A stretch of 64,000 nt of DNA, from the NCBI RefSeq assembly GCF_905404315.1, contig NC_066272.1, positions 682,001 through 746,000 of the forward strand, written 5' to 3'. The position numbers and the translations under genes are program-made. Every line of letters begins with the position of its first letter. The stretch's first letter is position 1. This document shows positions 1 through 10,494 of this stretch, piece by piece. The stretch is from Leptidea sinapis. Its lineage: Eukaryota > Arthropoda > Insecta > Lepidoptera > Pieridae. The notes under the pieces are model-generated. The model did not search any database. It was not told the DNA's origin and saw only the letters and a program-made list of their open reading frames with translations.

Positions 1-178
1 TGCACCACAACACTTTATATATGCCACTTATATTGTCAAATGATTAAAGCCTGTTTTGGTATTGTATTTTCTAAAGGACGGAAAAAACTAAAACCAAACA
101 CTGAGGGCTGGAAAGGTCTTGAAACGTCGGGCTAACTAAAATAAGAATAAAAACGTAACTTTTACACAAAAATCTATA

Positions 179-427
179 CGTCGTTTGGATTGGCCAGCTC
201 GAAATCCCGAACTGAATCCTATGGGCTCTATGGAGCACATTTGGGATATTCTATAACGAAGTGTATGATCGGTGCAGTCCGCTCCGCAAAACATCAGGGA
301 GCTGAGGAATGTAATTGATGCGTAGTGGGAGCGTATTCTACAAGAGACAATTAAATATATCATCGATAGCATGCCCGGACGAATGCTAGATGTCATTTTA
401 GCAAAAGGGGACCACAATCGATATTAA
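179..427 (+). pseudogene. Tc1-like transposase, C-terminal fragment
   Basis: Read from 179, this frame gives the C-terminal end of a Tc1/mariner-superfamily transposase, the DDE enzyme that cuts and pastes the element at TA sites. The signature stretch is DWPARNPELNP followed by MEHIWD, where E is the third catalytic residue in Tc1 (DD34E) enzymes. Three in-frame stops interrupt the 82 codons before the final TAA. Between NPM and MEHIWD there are three extra residues, consistent with a 9-bp insertion that repeats the ATG. No N-terminal half, HTH domain or first two catalytic Asp residues are visible upstream, so the copy is truncated and inactive. The family is secure; the exact subfamily is not. 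Confidence 0.8.
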
Positions 428-689
428 ACTATTACATTATACTTAAATGTTAAAAAAATTAAGTATTGACTGCTTTTTTATTTAATGAACATTACCAACA
501 TGAACATAGGTATTATGACGATACAACTAGTTAGAATTATGCCAGTGAAACAGGTTATTTAGTTAGGTGTCCGTATTTTGTTAAAGAGTGTATATTTCAT
601 TTGATAGTTTAGAGTTTAGACAATACTTCAGTACCATCTCATTATGTACATGTTTCTAGTTACACTCTTTTAACAATTTTGGAAGGCTT
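428..689. other. No gene seen; possible Tc1 element tail
   Basis: AT-rich DNA following the transposase fragment. It may contain the untranslated 3' end of that element, but I could not identify a terminal inverted repeat or a TA target duplication. Confidence 0.4.
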
Positions 690-880
690 CTTCTTTGCAC
701 GGATTGCGGCTAGGTAATAAATCGACGTCCCTTTCTGCCGTGAAACAGCAATGTACAAGCATTATTGTGATTGCTTTGAAGGGTATCGTAGCTAATGAAT
801 TACTGGGCCAAAGAGAATGAAAATTTCATGTCTTAATGTGACCATCGCAATTGTGGTGTCGCTTTGAGTTTTGGGTTGAA
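690..880 (+). repeat. Dispersed repeat family A, diverged copy
   Basis: Degraded copy of a repeat that recurs at about 9772, 28745, 31390, 48366 and 53930. Recognisable blocks are CTGCCGTGAAACAGCAATGT, the GTATCGTAGCTAATGAATTAC block and the CGCAATTGTGGTGTCGCT block, in the same order as in the better copy at 28745. It is probably the 3' part of a non-LTR element or a SINE; no coding capacity is visible. Confidence 0.6.
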
Positions 881-1982
881 ATTCAAATATTTTTATTTAA
901 AAAAGATATGAAATCACTTATTGAAAGTCCCAAACTACTACTCAAGCGAAATTTATGCTTAAGATTTGAGTTGAACAGGTGCATGAAACACAGCAGGCAT
1001 CTTCTTTTTTTTTACATCAAATTTCGATACAAACAAATTTATAATTTAAATACCCTAGCAGCGGTCAGTTCATTCTCAATTTTAGGTATCATCGCTAAGA
1101 ACGTCATTTATGTTGTAGTAATTTTTACCATACAAACGTATTTAAATAATTCTTTTGAATTTCGTAATATAGTTGTTTTGATATTTGAGAGTCGTCCCAC
1201 AACAAATTGACTCGACTTTACCGACTTGTAAGCATAACAAGTCACGTCACTTCTCATAAAAAATACACAGTATGTATAAGTTACGTATAAGAACAATTTA
1301 AATTAAATAATATTGAATTTATTATTTTACAAAGAAAGTATAACATCATATATAATATTGAAAGCATTCACTCAAGAAACATAAACATAGTACCTCAAAG
1401 TACTGTTTAAAGACACAAATGCCTCCGATTTACAATCACAAAAGATCCCTACTGAGGTACAGTTTCTAGAAATAAGAATACGTAACAATAACCAAATTTG
1501 AACGTAACGACTGGCTATTGTGTTAGTTCATAGCTAGCTAGCTCTATATTGTCATACCAAGATGTTTCTCGAGCAAGTATCTTTTGTCAATCGCCTCATA
1601 TTTATGCAAGGCTAGCACGACTTGTCTCAACCCATTGATGCATTACACGGTACATATTGTATTGTTACTTTTGTGCCTCGAGCTGATTCAGTTACACCTA
1701 CAAACAGGCGAGATGAAACGGTTGCTTAAGTTAATTCAGAACATATCTGTAGCTCTAGATGTATTACTTAACGTTTGAAACTCAATGAACGTAACCTTTT
1801 CGTTTTATATTTGGTTTTTATATTTTATCCGTTATAATTCGTAAAAATTGATGAGAAAATCCTTAAATATTAAATCTAATTGAGAAGTTATCTTAAATAA
1901 TCCAGTAAATATAACAAACAAGTAGAAAATGTCGGATGCAGCGGATACGGCGTCTTGCGGAAGAGGCATCGGGTTAGATACA
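881..1982. other. No recognisable feature
   Basis: AT-rich DNA on both strands. Open frames here are short, low in complexity and lack any domain I recognise. I see no repeat shared with the rest of the window. Confidence 0.5.
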
Positions 1983-2257
1983 TCCTACTATTAATATTAT
2001 AAATGCTAAAGATTGTGAGTGTGTGTGTATGTTTGTTACTTCTTCACGCAAAAACTGCTGAATTACAATAATCTTACACATCAAAATAACACATTATAAT
2101 AGTTATTCATAGCTCGCAGATTGCCTATTTTTTTCCTACTACTTCACACTTATCGTTATATTTTGGATCTGAGAATCGGCCAACACCCATTTTTTTTACA
2201 CCAAACATTTCTTTTTATTAATTTATATGGCGATACAACGTTTGCCGGGTCAGCTAG
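1983..2257 (+). mobile_element. Non-autonomous Helitron-like element
   Basis: Starts with TC (TCCTACTATTAATATTAT), ends with CTAG (GCCGGGTCAGCTAG) and is flanked by A on the left and T on the right, the border pattern of a Helitron inserted between A and T. The 5' part has the GTGTGTGTATGTTTGTTAC stretch common in lepidopteran copies. No Rep/helicase coding is present, so it would depend on a partner. The same GGGTCAGCTAG end recurs at 50130 and, reversed, at 37986, 44200 and 56920. Confidence 0.7.
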
Positions 2258-3387
2258 TAATAAATAAAAATGTAAGTACCCGAGGGGATGTAGAAAAAAA
2301 ATTGATAATTCGCATTTAAACATTCTATATTTATCTTAGGTATCTCAGGTAAAATGCAGCCTCCTTTAATTTTAAATAACAACTTTTAAAATACAATGTT
2401 GCTTTGCTACTTTCCTCCTCCAGCTTTTTAAATCATCTCTACTGAATCTTTTTTAAACGGCGCAAAAGTATTTACTTTAACAAGTTGTTAGAAACGAGAA
2501 AAACAATTTCTTATTTCTAACAGAACAGTATTGTTACTAACAACGCAAAAATATATTTATATAACCAGATAAGTTTGAAATTAATACCTGTCAAGTCAAA
2601 TCAAATTTAATATTTACCTTTAAAACAATGATCACACCAATGAACAGTTTCTTGACAATTATAAATAATTTTAAATATCGTTTGCATTACTGTTATTCAC
2701 AGAACATACACGTTTTAACTTAAGTTAATGAAATTTAAGAAAATCGCCAAAAACAATTTTTTACTTCGTTACAAATAAAAAACCAGTGATGGCTATCAAT
2801 GACTTCGTTGACAAAAAACTGTCATTTTGGCGGTGTTTCATGTGCAAAATAAATTGTGTTTATTATTATTTTACTCACAGGTCGCTCAGTGGTCATGATT
2901 AACTTTTTTTTTCACTTGAAATTGAAAAAAATCCAAAAGTAAGAACACAATTGACTTACTTTTCAACCGTAAAGACTTTAAGAGAAAAAATGGTAGTATA
3001 TCACGGAAAAACTACTGAAAATGTTCAATTAATTGTTCTAAGTTTTATTCTTTACACACGTGGCCCTTATCTAAAAAGAACACTTTAAATTTTTGAACAG
3101 TTTTTATTGGTTATTTGATAAGCATCAGGCAAGATTTGTAAGTTTGTCTAAACACAACTGTATGAATATGAAACATGCCGCTCTTAGTTGTGTCTTTCTA
3201 GAAGTTATCACGTTACAGACATTCTTGAAACATCTTTAACATGTAACAGATTTACAGATAAATGACTTGTAGTGGAGAAAAGTGACAGTTACTCCTTTTA
3301 GTTGAATATTAACCATTAAATTTATTGTACTTATACATGATTTGGAAGCAGATATTGCCGAATATTTTATATCACAGCACACATTAA
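2258..3387. other. No recognisable feature
   Basis: AT-rich DNA without a supported gene, repeat or long inverted repeat. It ends where the LINE fragment begins. Confidence 0.5.
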
Positions 3388-4080
3388 CACTGTAACAAAT
3401 TAGAAGTCACTCCTAATGACTGCTCCTGTGAAGTACTCGGTAAAGAAGTAACCATGAAGTACTTGGGAGTTGTCATCGACGAAAACCTAAAGTGTCACCC
3501 CCACATCACAGCACTTGCTAATAGAGTCAGGAGGCTAATCCCCGTATTTAGAAACCTCCGTGACGTTGCTGACACCAAATTGATAATACAGGTTTATAAA
3601 GCACTATGTCAATCCCTAATGATCTATTGCATATCTGCATGGGGTGGAGCAGCCTCCTCACACCTTATTGAGGTAGAAAGAGCGCAAAGAGCTATCATAA
3701 AGGTGATGCTCGGTAAACCTCGTGGATTCTCTACTGAGGAACTATACAAAATCACTGAACTTCTTACGGTACGCCAGCTGTATATAGACAACGTTACACG
3801 TTACCATCGGATGCACCGAGTTCCACCACTGGACAGTACTCCCCGACGTCGACCTGTAATACACATTCCCCGAACAAAAAGTTCATTTGTACAACGCCAA
3901 TATAACTATTTGGGACGATATCTTTTCAAAAATATTAATACAAAACTTAAAATAATGCATTGTAATATATATGAACTTAGACATAAATTCAAGAACATGT
4001 TAAGAAACCTAAATTATGAAGCTACTGAAAATCTTATTCGGACACCACTACTTAAACCAGGTATAGCATTTGATAAATAA
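3388..4080 (+). pseudogene. LINE reverse transcriptase, C-terminal part
   Basis: An open frame of about 230 codons without internal stops, although it lacks the catalytic reverse transcriptase core. It begins in the segment just before the thumb: MKYLGVVIDENLKCHPHI matches the conserved YLGV-D-L-H block of jockey/CR1-like enzymes. This is followed by the IYCISAWGG block (equivalent to Y-S-WG in relatives), a helical region with VERAQRAIIK, and a basic C-terminus. The palm motif with YADD and the endonuclease domain are missing because the element is 5'-truncated. The ATG at 3454 is not a true start, since the frame and the homology continue upstream of it. The intact frame suggests a fairly young insertion. 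The clade (jockey, CR1 or R1) cannot be settled from this part. Confidence 0.8.
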
Positions 4081-4090
4081 AAAGCTAAAC

Positions 4091-4163
4091 ACATACTCAC
4101 ACACACACACACACATACACACACACACACACACACACATACACACACAAACACACAACACAC
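4091..4163. repeat. (CA)n microsatellite
   Basis: Nearly continuous CA dinucleotides with a few interruptions, located just after the LINE stop codon. The 97-residue frame on the minus strand here is only this repeat read as protein. Confidence 0.9.
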
Positions 4164-4671
4164 GCCCTAAATTATATATAAAATAGTTTCTGTGTTCATA
4201 ATTTGTTGCATAACTTCCATTGTTAGACCTTAAAATATGTTGATGTCTGTTATTTGACATTTTACATTGCACAACTGGGAAGAGACTGACCCCCATGTCA
4301 CGGGCTGTCCTAGTTTGGGGGTCGAGGGTAATTTTAAGCAAAATTGTATTTTTTTTGCAACAAATAAAGATTTATTATTATTATTACAGTTAATTTCAAA
4401 CAAGATCAGGCGATACTTTATATATTTTAATCTCGTCTCGTGTTTAGAACACTATAACCATTTTTGGGAGGATGTGCCTAATACCAGTTGGCAATTCTTG
4501 AATCAATAGAGCATTGAGCAAAAGGATAAGCGGCGACCATTCGTGGTTTGAAACAGGCTTCGAAACTTGAAACACAGACAGGTGGATTTCTTATCGGTTT
4601 AATGTGGAATATATTTTAGAGAGTGCACTTCACTTAGTCGCGGAATGAATTAAAAACTCCCTCACGCATTG

Positions 4672-4703
4672 GTTACTTACATTTATAATTAAATGTAAGT
4701 AAC
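4672..4703. repeat. Perfect 13-bp stem hairpin
   Basis: GTTACTTACATTT and its exact reverse complement AAATGTAAGTAAC are separated by 6 bases. The right half is also the start of the adjacent 37-bp tandem repeat. Confidence 0.8.
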
Positions 4704-4787
4704 GATGCCGAGTTACGAACGCAAATTAAAGGTAAGTTACGATGCCAACTTGAAAATATAAATTAGATGTAAGTTACGATGCGAACC
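4691..4787. repeat. 37-bp tandem repeat, about 2.6 copies
   Basis: Units start at 4691, 4728 and 4765, an exact 37-bp spacing. Each opens with a form of A-A/G-A-T/G-GTAAGTTACGATGC. The second half of the unit is less conserved. No known family is recognised. Confidence 0.75.
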
Positions 4788-4861
4788 TTCCGATGTCGGT
4801 TTTTATAGAACAATATAATTTGGGTCTCTTTAAGTCCAGAATTAATATACTAGGCATTGAC

Positions 4862-4895
4862 TTTTTCACGAGCAGACTGCTCTGTTCGTGAAAAA
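4862..4895. repeat. Hairpin with 10-bp stem
   Basis: TTTTTCACGA and TCGTGAAAAA form a perfect 10-bp stem around a 14-base loop. No role is evident. Confidence 0.7.
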
Positions 4896-6914
4896 TGAAA
4901 GTTATCAGTCAGATGTAAGGAAAATTATATTGGAATAAATTTCAATTGTTTATAATATATTTGAAAATGATCGTAAAGATGGGGTAGCCACTGGTGTTTT
5001 TATTGCCTCAAAATACTTCTTACTTACATTATGGTAAGAAAAGTTTTTTTAAGTTTAAAAGATAAATAATCTCCAAAAAGGGAGCCGCCATGATCGTCAT
5101 TTCTTACAAAACATAAACAAAGAAATGTCAAATGTGCAGTGCAATCCTTATTGATTTTTATAATTATATAAATGACCTGTATCGTTGGTGTGTTGCTAAA
5201 ACAGTAATAAAACTATGATTTTAAATTTGAAAGTATAAATAATTCTCATGTGTTTTTTTAATACAGTTATTGATTGAACGCGGAACGCGGGAACACTGAG
5301 GCGAACAGATATTTGATTACGGATTATGATAGAAATTACTTGAAGGTCCTTTCACGATTCGTAAGTCGTCAATTGAACATAAAATTGTCAAGTTTAATTG
5401 ACGGGCAATAATAGAGACTAGTGGTGCTAGTGGTCGCCCCGAGCACAGAGGTTGTAATCAACCGCAATTCATTCAAATTGGTAGTTATTGAGATTTTATA
5501 ATCGAAATTTTTCTCACTTTATTTTTAATACTCTGCCTTCTCTTCGACATTGTCAATTAGACGGTCGCACAATGTAATATATATCAAGAAATAATTCAAA
5601 TCATTTCTACAGTTTTGTACATATAAACTTTGATAACGTTAAATTTAACATTTCTTCGTGTAGACAATATCCAAACAATTAGATCTGAATATTTCTTATT
5701 AATGACATCCATATTTCTAATTTTCACATTTTACTTCTTGAAGGTCGAGTTTCCGTCCAACTAAATAAGAAAAAAATTTCATAAAGCTTACTATAATCGG
5801 CGAATTGTTTGTTATAGGTGCAGAACAATTATATCAATCAATTCGACAGTTCATGCTTTTTTATGTGTATAATTAAAACAAGACAAACTTAACACCTAGC
5901 ATGGCTCATATTTAACAGTTATAGTTAGTTTTCAGATGTCCTTATACGGGTTTTGTGCTCGTAAATCATCGTTAAGCAAGTCATAATAATTTAATATCTC
6001 TATTCACAAGAGCTGCGTAGGTCGTCGACTAATTCCGCAAGCTTTGATACAGCCGTCCACGTAGCCACACCTTGGCTTTCATCCATAATGGATTTTCAAT
6101 TAATTCATAAATAACCTCATTATATTGAACTTACCTAACAGCGTTTATAACTCCTCATAATCGCACTAACATCCTCATATCTGCGAACAATAAATGGCAT
6201 ACATTAATAATTATAATACCAGGAAATTAATTAAAATAACAAAAGTTACTTATTTAACGAGTTTATCTGTTTTAAATGTGAAGGCTGGAATAAAAACTTT
6301 ATAGAAATATTTTATTATTGGAACATAAAATCAATCAACCAAAGAATTTTTGGGTACATAAGAAAGCTCCCACTGTGGGCGTTGTATCAAGCTGTGATTT
6401 TAACGACAATTATTTTTTATCGCTATAGTAATAATGTAGTTCTCATATAAAATGCAATCGTAATTCAAATAACAATTTATAGTTTAACCGTACATTCGCT
6501 GCAACTGTTAAAAAATCCTCCATCGATTAGGAAGGTATGTTTTTTGTTTTGTTGTTTTTTTGTTCGAAGTGGACATGTTCAAACACTGACTTTATTATGT
6601 ATTATAGTTTATGTTTCTTCCTGTATATGTTATCCTCATGCATCTTAAATATTATATTCGTAACCCATTGGCCTGATATACACAAACCGTACGAATCTAG
6701 CAAATGGGTTTTACAAAATATTTGTAACCTCAACAATTATAAATGTGCAACTAATTTGTTAAACATTCAAAACACACGAATATTAATAATATATCTCATT
6801 CTCTTTTTCTGGAACAGTCAATTACTAGATTATTTATTAGTTTGCTATTATAAGAAAATCTCATAACTATACAATAAAATCAATTTGATCTATTTTTCAG
6901 CTATAATGACTTTA
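4896..6914. other. No recognisable feature
   Basis: Two kilobases of AT-rich DNA. The 109-residue frame at 6537-6866 is rich in Phe, Leu, Tyr and Asn from T/A runs and shows no domain, so I do not call it a gene. Confidence 0.5.
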
Positions 6915-7090
6915 AGGCTGTAAGCTTAGCATAACCTTCGATTTTCTTATTATACTCATTTGACAGATGATATTATGCTGAGCTAAAAGCTAAGATCAAG
7001 CAATAGGTTAAATTCACGGTTTATCACACTCAGCTTCGTTAGATATATGTAAGTAAAGTCTGGGCAGAGTCTAAGAAGGCTTTATAAGAA
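6915..7090. mobile_element. TIR element family E, partial copy
   Basis: The right-hand part is shared with the elements at 18868-19475 and 25594-26490. It contains the block CATTTGACAGATGATATTAT, then CACACTCAGCTTCG and ATGTAAGTAAAGTCT, in the same order as in the other two. The left end is not clear, so the copy is probably truncated. It is non-coding and MITE-like. Confidence 0.6.
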
Positions 7091-8696
7091 GGCTCAGCTT
7101 AAGAGAAAAAATGCTGACAATAGTGATTTATAAAAATGAAATGAAATGATAAAAGTAGACACATGGCCTTTATCTAAAAAAAATTGCGATATTTTCATTT
7201 AATGTAAAGTGTTAAAGTTTTAAGGAAAAACATTTATCATAAGCACGTGCTCAGTCACGTGTGTACGAGGACAATGTTCCGGTATCAGCTAGTATTTTAA
7301 TAAAAGTAATGAATGAATATACTAATCATAAAATCTGCAATCACAGAAATGAATGGAAACTTAATCTAGTAGCTAAAAGCGATCTAAAGATACATAAATC
7401 AAAAATCGTCTGTGATGAATGTTGTAAGCTTTTTGTGCGATTGCATTTCCTTTCTGGGACATAATAATTTAATGTTTGATATTAACATTGCTATTGACAA
7501 AGCCCTTACGTCGCTAGATGCCATTTTGCAAAAGCTTGATGAGATAATTACATTTGATACATAAAAAGAAGTGAGAAGCCGTTCGTAGTGAAGCTAGTTT
7601 TATTTCGCAGATCACGTTCCGAATATATTTTTAGATTGCAAGTTGAATGGACTGTTACGACGGTGGAATACAATTCGAAAATATTGCAAATTAGTACTTG
7701 GAAGGCGTTTCATTCATGTTGTTTTACGGAAATTTATATTATGTAGTTCTATTTAGGTTCATGATGAATTAATGTATCTGTTAATGGCAATATTTCAATT
7801 CTTTTAAAACAATTATTTCAAATGTGGTCTGTGAAAGCAAAATTAGTTTTAAATAATGTTATCATTACAATCTTTATTTGTGAAAACGGCCACCACTAAT
7901 TTCACAAATACAAAGTTTCGGGTTGAGATGGAAGCATGTAGACAAAGTACCTACCATACAGACTAAAGGAATAATACTTACAAAAATTAAATAAAAGCTT
8001 AAGTATTGTCTTCTAAACAATTTGTAATTTTTAAGTGATTATTAAAAATACTATTTTATAAGGTAAGGCGTAACAATCCGAGAGTTGAACAAACATACAA
8101 AACTTAACGGATCATGCGTCATTAGTGCGCTTGATTTAGTTGGTCAGACTGCTAGGGTATATTTTTTGGGGCGCAAGTTTAAATCCTCTATAAATTTGAG
8201 AGTACAAATTCAATTTGTGTATAATAAATGTAGCACCGAACGTCACGTCATAATTACATTGTTTCCGGCTCTTAGCGTTCCTCCTGACGTCGTTGTTTAA
8301 TGCCTAGCGTTCCACAAACGTGGGATTTTACAGAAATTGTTCCAAACTTTGAAACTGAACTTTAGCTCAGTACATCCTAAGATGAATTGACGGCATCTCA
8401 AATGCTGTAAATTCATCTTGAAGATGTGAATAGGCCGCGGTTTTCGATTAACATAACATAAAAACACATTTTCTCACTCTCATATAAAAAAATGGAGGCG
8501 TAAGTCTTCTGAGCGTTGCGTATTTGTGTTGTGCTACCAACGGTAGAGTCACTATTTATTGACAAATCAAATTAAGTGGCTCATTATCGGGCTGTCAGCT
8601 TGGAGGAGCTACGATGGTGTATGCTTGGTCTGTTGTTCTAACTTGCACTTCTGTCATGTGTACTTTGGCAAGCGCTGTTTTTTTAACTTAAATTTC

Positions 8697-8698
<2 letters not shown>
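7091..8698. other. No recognisable feature
   Basis: AT-rich DNA with short frames only. A CAGCTAGT at about 7287 resembles a Helitron 3' end, but the upstream sequence does not match the other copies. Confidence 0.45.

Positions 8699-8735
<37 letters not shown>
8699..8735. repeat. (TA)n microsatellite
   Basis: Uninterrupted TA dinucleotides of about 36 bp. Confidence 0.95.
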
Positions 8736-8738
<3 letters not shown>

Positions 8739-9076
8739 TATAAATTATCGTGATTATTTAAAGTAAATAGATAAGTACGTATTGCTTGATAATATATTAT
8801 TAATATATTCGATCTTTCATCGCACGCAAAAAAGTGTTACCGGAATGAAAATTTACAAAGAATAAGTATAAATCTCTCTTGAAACTGACACTGATGTATT
8901 GGTCTACCGCATCAATAACATGTGGTGACATCCTCGCTCAGAACTAATGTCACGTTTTTACTCAAGCCGGCGGCGTCGAAGGCGGAATGTCGTTCTTATG
9001 ACTATATTAAAATGCACTGTTCTTAGTGTTTTAATAACTAATATAAGTTTGGCACGATACTTGTATCACAATACAA

Positions 9077-9280
9077 GTAATATAACAGTATCGCAACTCA
9101 GCGGTCTCCTTGATATTTATACCTACGTGTGGGTCGGAGCGCTAGGGTTGGTACATACATATATATGTATGTATGTATACATGTATATAACGATAGACCA
9201 GGCGGCCAGCGTCGCAGACTAGCGGCGTACGTCGTGGCACTGGCAGCCGTGTTTATGTGAGTGTATGTCGATTCAGGCGC
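9077..9280 (+). repeat. Unclassified GC-richer repeat, copy 1
   Basis: Diverged partner of 10244-10494. Both share, in order, a GTAATA block, CAACTCAGCG (TAACTCAGCG in copy 2), ATTTATACCTACGT, a GGCGGCCAGC/GGCGCGGCGCAGC block, GTGTTTATGTG and a GTCGATT...GGCGCT end. This copy has a TATG/TACA microsatellite inserted at about 9152-9187. It is more GC-rich than its surroundings and carries no recognised coding sequence. Confidence 0.6.
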
Positions 9281-9605
9281 TCTAGTATTATGTTAAAGTA
9301 GTGTTCTATTACTATATGGTACTTGTATCAATACGAAGTGAAACTAATACGAGAAGAAGATCAAGAAGTCAGTCACATGAATTAACATAGCAATTGATGA
9401 TAACCGCAAAATGTAGGGTGTGCGGTCTGCATATTTAATGACACAAACCAAAGTCTATGTGGTGGCCTCAATGTGACTGTACTGACGGCATGACGTTATT
9501 TGACAGGTCCACACATACTTCGAACTAAATGTACCTCAATTAATCCTTAATATTTCCTCAATTTTAATATTTCCCTAATTAATCAATTCTCAATTTTTCA
9601 CATGT

Positions 9606-9771
9606 GACATCTTTCCTGATGCCAGGATGCCAGTTGGGGATCTCGTTCCCTGTGCCTTTTACTGCCAACCACATGGCTGAGGGCCACGAATTCCGGTATA
9701 TACCCTGTGCTTCCCCGGGGTATAAGAAAAATGAGGAAGTCACAGGACGTAACAAACGATTAAGGGCATTT
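9606..9771. other. Unidentified GC-richer segment beside repeat A
   Basis: Both strands are open here (63 and 76 codons), which reflects the higher GC content rather than coding. I could not match the segment to any other part of the window; it may be the remainder of an element that carries repeat A. Confidence 0.35.
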
Positions 9772-9992
9772 ACCAGTGGGAGGCTCCTATTGTAATAATG
9801 TGTAAGCACTATTTTGTTTCGGTCTAAAGGGCGCCGTAGCTAGTGAAATTACAGGGCAAATAAGACTTATCTACTGAGAATTTTTGCGTTTTTCAACAAT
9901 CCTGAGCGACACTGCATTGTAACAGGCAGGGCGTACCAATAACTATCAGCTGAACTTCCTGCTCGTCTCGTCCCTTGTTGTCGTAAAAAAAA
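9772..9992 (+). repeat. Dispersed repeat family A copy
   Basis: Contains CCAGTGGGAGGCTCC, the block GGGCGCCGTAGCTAGTGAAA, CCTGAGCGACACTGCATTGT, CAGCTGAAC and CTCGTCTCGTCCC, ending in an A-run. Compared with 28745 it has an internal deletion between GGCTCC and TAATGTGTAAGC. Confidence 0.75.
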
Positions 9993-10119
9993 AGCCTTTC
10001 ATTTGTTTATAACATCTTAATTAATCAAAGACACCCGCGTGTTTATAACCCTGAAGCGATATTAGTCAGAGATGCTACAAATCTGCATTTCCCGGTTATA
10101 TTTCTAAGTTCTACGTAAT

Positions 10120-10225
10120 AAATGGTAAGTCCACGGGCATTATTCCTGACCTTGTGCTGATTTTCTCACGAATTTTCCTACTGAAAAATCGGTACCGGGT
10201 TCGAACCCGAGACCTCAAGCACTGC
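10120..10225 (-). mobile_element. tRNA-like SINE fragment
   Basis: On the minus strand, GGTCTCGGGTTCGAACCCGG includes a canonical RNA polymerase III B box (GGTTCGAACCC). The A-box region upstream is poorly preserved. The tail toward 10120 resembles the non-tRNA body of lepidopteran SINEs. No full cloverleaf could be built, so this is not called a tRNA gene. Confidence 0.5.
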
Positions 10226-10243
10226 GTATGTCAGCACAACACA

Positions 10244-10494
10244 GTAATAGAATAGCAGCGTAACTCAGCGTTATCTTGAAATTTATACCTACGTCTTCGC
10301 GAAGTTTTAGGGTCGGTACACACCAACAGTATTATTTCGAATTGACGAGGTGGGTGGCGCGGCGCAGCTTATTAAACTCGGACAGCCACAAGTCTCAGGG
10401 TCGCACGGCGTGCCACTCAATACTTCTGTCGCCCCAAGATTGCTATGCGGCCGTGTAAATGGTGTTTATGTGTGCGTGCGTCGATTAGGGCGCT
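10244..10494 (+). repeat. Unclassified GC-richer repeat, copy 2
   Basis: Partner of 9077-9280, with the shared blocks listed there. It is longer because its central part holds extra GC-rich sequence (about 10310-10440) that is missing or replaced by a microsatellite in copy 1. It lies directly beside the SINE-like fragment. Confidence 0.6.

Larger units (their letters stand above)
3388..4388 (+). mobile_element. 5'-truncated non-LTR retrotransposon (LINE)
   Basis: The element comprises the end of a reverse transcriptase ORF (to 4080), a CA-rich stretch, and a 3' untranslated region ending in AATAAAGATTTATTATTATT with a short TTA tail. 5' truncation plus a simple-repeat tail is the usual outcome of incomplete target-primed reverse transcription. 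Coding continuity can be followed back to about 3388, where a stop appears, so the truncation lies near there. I did not find a clear target-site duplication. Confidence 0.75.

Noticed and set aside
136..417. 93-codon minus-strand gene
   Set aside because: It is antisense to the Tc1-like transposase fragment read on the plus strand.
4048..4341. 97-codon cysteine-rich minus-strand protein
   Set aside because: The Cys-Val alternation is the CA microsatellite read as protein.
6537..6866. 109-codon membrane-like protein
   Set aside because: The Phe/Leu/Tyr/Ile richness comes from T/A runs. No domain, no conserved start context and no homologous segment elsewhere in the window.
7280..7300. Helitron 3' end at a CAGCTAGT
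   Set aside because: No upstream match to the other Helitron-like ends and no TC start; the octamer alone can occur by chance.
8947..9222. 91-codon secreted-type protein with an Arg-rich start
   Set aside because: It covers a microsatellite and part of a dispersed repeat; the frame is not kept in the second copy at 10244.
10190..10216. tRNA gene suggested by GGGTTCGAACCC
   Set aside because: Only the T-arm/B box fits. No acceptor or anticodon stem can be paired, so a SINE fragment is more likely.
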